From the NCBI GenBank assembly GCA_041917975.1, contig JAYRWN010000095.1, positions 1-9,724 of the forward strand: 9,724 nucleotides of DNA, in the 5' to 3' direction. The number at the start of each line of letters is the position of its first letter. Position 1 is the stretch's first letter. The notes beneath the pieces are model-generated. The model ran no database searches, was not told the DNA's origin, and saw only the letters and a program-made list of their open reading frames with translations. The DNA comes from JAYRWN01 sp041917975. GTDB taxonomy: Bacteria; Bacteroidota; Bacteroidia; Chitinophagales; Saprospiraceae. Shown here in pieces: positions 8,522 through 9,724 of this stretch. The position numbers were made by a program, and so were the translations under genes.

Positions 8522-9577
8522 ATGGAAAAAAAATTAAACCTGTCCTGGAGTTGTCCAATGCCTAAATTTGATTTTGATGCCATCCATTTAGGACATGGCA
8601 GTGGCGGAGTTTTAACCCATAATTTATTAAATAGTGGGGTTTTCAACTTATTTAAAAACGATATACTTAACGAAAAACATGATGGTGCCATTGTGGAGTT
8701 GTCCGGTCGTCTGGCTATGAGTACGGATAGTTATGTAGTGCATCCGATATTTTTCCCGGGTGGGGATATTGGTGAATTGGCCATAAATGGAACAGTAAAT
8801 GACCTGGCCATGTGTGGCGCTATGGCTCAATATCTGTCGGTTGCTTTTATCATTGAGGAAGGTTTAACCATGGAGGAATTTTGGCACATCCTGGATAGCA
8901 TGAAACAATGTGCCGACCGGGCTGGAGTCACCATCGTTACAGGGGATACTAAGGTGGTAGAAAAACATAAAGGGGATAAAATATTTATTAATACTACCGG
9001 TATTGGAAAGGTACATCCACAGGCCCATATTAGTTTGAAGTCTGTACAACCTGGAGACACCATTATTCTTAATCAACCGATCGCTGCCCATGGGATCGCA
9101 ATCATGAGCGTCCGCGAAGGGCTGGAATTCGAATCCCGGGTGGTCAGTGACACGACCCATCTTAATTACACGGTGAAAAATTTATTAGACCACTTCGGTG
9201 AAGACATTCATTTTTTGCGAGACGCAACCCGGGGTGGACTGGCCAGTGTATTAAATGAAATAGCTAAAGATGGGGGATTAGGCATTGATCTCAGACAAAA
9301 AGATATCCCCGTGAATGAGGAAGTAGAAGGAGCCTGTGAGATGTTAGGTTTAGATCCGTTGTATGTAGCCAATGAAGGCGTTTTTGTAACTCTTGTTAAA
9401 GCCTCACGGACGAACGAACTTTTAGATTTATTACATCAGGATCCTCATGGCACCCACGCGGTATCTATTGGTTCGGTCACCGGTGAACATCCCGGGCAAG
9501 TCATTCTGCACAGTGCCATCGGTGGGCGCCGGGTGGTCAACATGTTGCCCGGTGAACAATTACCACGGATATGTTAG
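8522..9577 (+). CDS. hypE: HypE carbamoyl dehydratase, [NiFe]-hydrogenase maturation
   Basis: HypE receives the carbamoyl group from HypF on its last residue and uses ATP to dehydrate it to a protein thiocyanate, the cyanide donor to the HypC-HypD complex. The 351-residue protein ends in the diagnostic tail PRIC, with Cys351 as the carrier. It belongs to the AIRS/PurM-like ATP-binding family. The N-terminal half carries HLGHGSGG at 22-29, STDSYVVHPIFFPGGDIGELAINGTVNDLAMCGA and VTGDTKVV; the C-terminal half carries RDATRGGLASVLNEIA. I use the first ATG; a second in-frame ATG at codon 13 would still keep the glycine-rich motif, but the preceding LSWSCP segment resembles what I recall of N-termini in related HypE proteins. 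The gene lies 70 bases after hypD in an AT-rich gap with no clear promoter or terminator, so it is probably in the same transcript. Confidence 0.97.
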   Translation: MEKKLNLSWSCPMPKFDFDAIHLGHGSGGVLTHNLLNSGVFNLFKNDILNEKHDGAIVELSGRLAMSTDSYVVHPIFFPGGDIGELAINGTVNDLAMCGAMAQYLSVAFIIEEGLTMEEFWHILDSMKQCADRAGVTIVTGDTKVVEKHKGDKIFINTTGIGKVHPQAHISLKSVQPGDTIILNQPIAAHGIAIMSVREGLEFESRVVSDTTHLNYTVKNLLDHFGEDIHFLRDATRGGLASVLNEIAKDGGLGIDLRQKDIPVNEEVEGACEMLGLDPLYVANEGVFVTLVKASRTNELLDLLHQDPHGTHAVSIGSVTGEHPGQVILHSAIGGRRVVNMLPGEQLPRIC

Positions 9578-9724
9578 GATATTTAACAAGGTAAAAATTT
9601 GAGCGGTTCTGTCACTATTTAGTCAACTTTTTAATATTCCGTTTGATATCACAATAAAATACTATTTATAGCGCTAATATTGCGATATGAATTCGATTAT
9701 AGGCAGTGTTGGCGGTGTTGGCCC
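9578..9724 (+). other. Region after hypE with a possible start of a further gene at the window edge
   Basis: No complete gene or GC-rich terminator hairpin is visible in these 147 bases. An ATG at 9687 opens a frame that reads MNSIIGSVGGVG for 12 codons and runs off the edge. It is not hypC, whose product normally begins with Met-Cys. TTTG at 9642-9645 and TATTTATA at 9663-9670 resemble promoter boxes, but the spacing (17) and the -7 match are poor. The frame is too short to judge as coding. Confidence 0.25.

Noticed and set aside
8452..9160. Several minus-strand open frames of 60 to 98 codons opposite hypE.
   Set aside because: They overlap each other and a strongly supported gene, and show no recognisable domain or start signal.

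Overview
This window comes from a member of the Bacteroidota. The main evidence is a large SusC/RagA-type TonB-dependent outer-membrane protein with an N-terminal carboxypeptidase-regulatory-like domain. Supporting evidence is a TTTG-N19-TATATTTA promoter close to the Bacteroidota sigma consensus (TTTG / TAnnTTTG), A-rich leaders that mostly lack Shine-Dalgarno sequences, and a PafA-type secreted phosphatase. Nothing in the sequence resolves the genus.

Layout. The left third (1-3140, minus strand) is one intact SusC-like gene that runs off the left edge, probably only a few codons before its stop; a SusD partner would lie outside the window. A 219-base divergent intergenic region (3141-3359) holds the SusC promoter and a 21-bp interrupted palindrome. 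The rest of the window is on the plus strand: a secreted alkaline phosphatase-superfamily enzyme of the PafA type (3360-5006), then hypF (5037-7334), hypD (7366-8451) and hypE (8522-9577). The last 147 bases hold no identified gene, though a reading frame may open at 9687 and run off the right edge.

How the genes work together. HypF, HypD and HypE make and attach the Fe(CN)2CO group of [NiFe]-hydrogenases. HypF uses carbamoyl phosphate to carbamoylate the C-terminal cysteine of HypE. HypE dehydrates the product to a thiocyanate. HypD, an iron-sulfur scaffold normally paired with HypC, receives the cyanide. All key residues of the three proteins are present. hypC is not between hypF and hypD, where it often sits, and fits in no gap of this window. 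No hydrogenase structural subunit, hypA, hypB or maturation protease is visible either, so the organism should encode them elsewhere if it makes an active [NiFe]-hydrogenase. The phosphatase gene ends 30 bases before hypF and may be co-transcribed with it, but its exported product has no evident role in hydrogenase maturation. The SusC gene is transcribed away from these genes and looks functionally separate.

I found no clear sign of a new biological system, mobile element, CRISPR array or RNA gene. The points most worth checking are the missing hypC, the palindrome upstream of the phosphatase gene, and the unread frame at the right edge.
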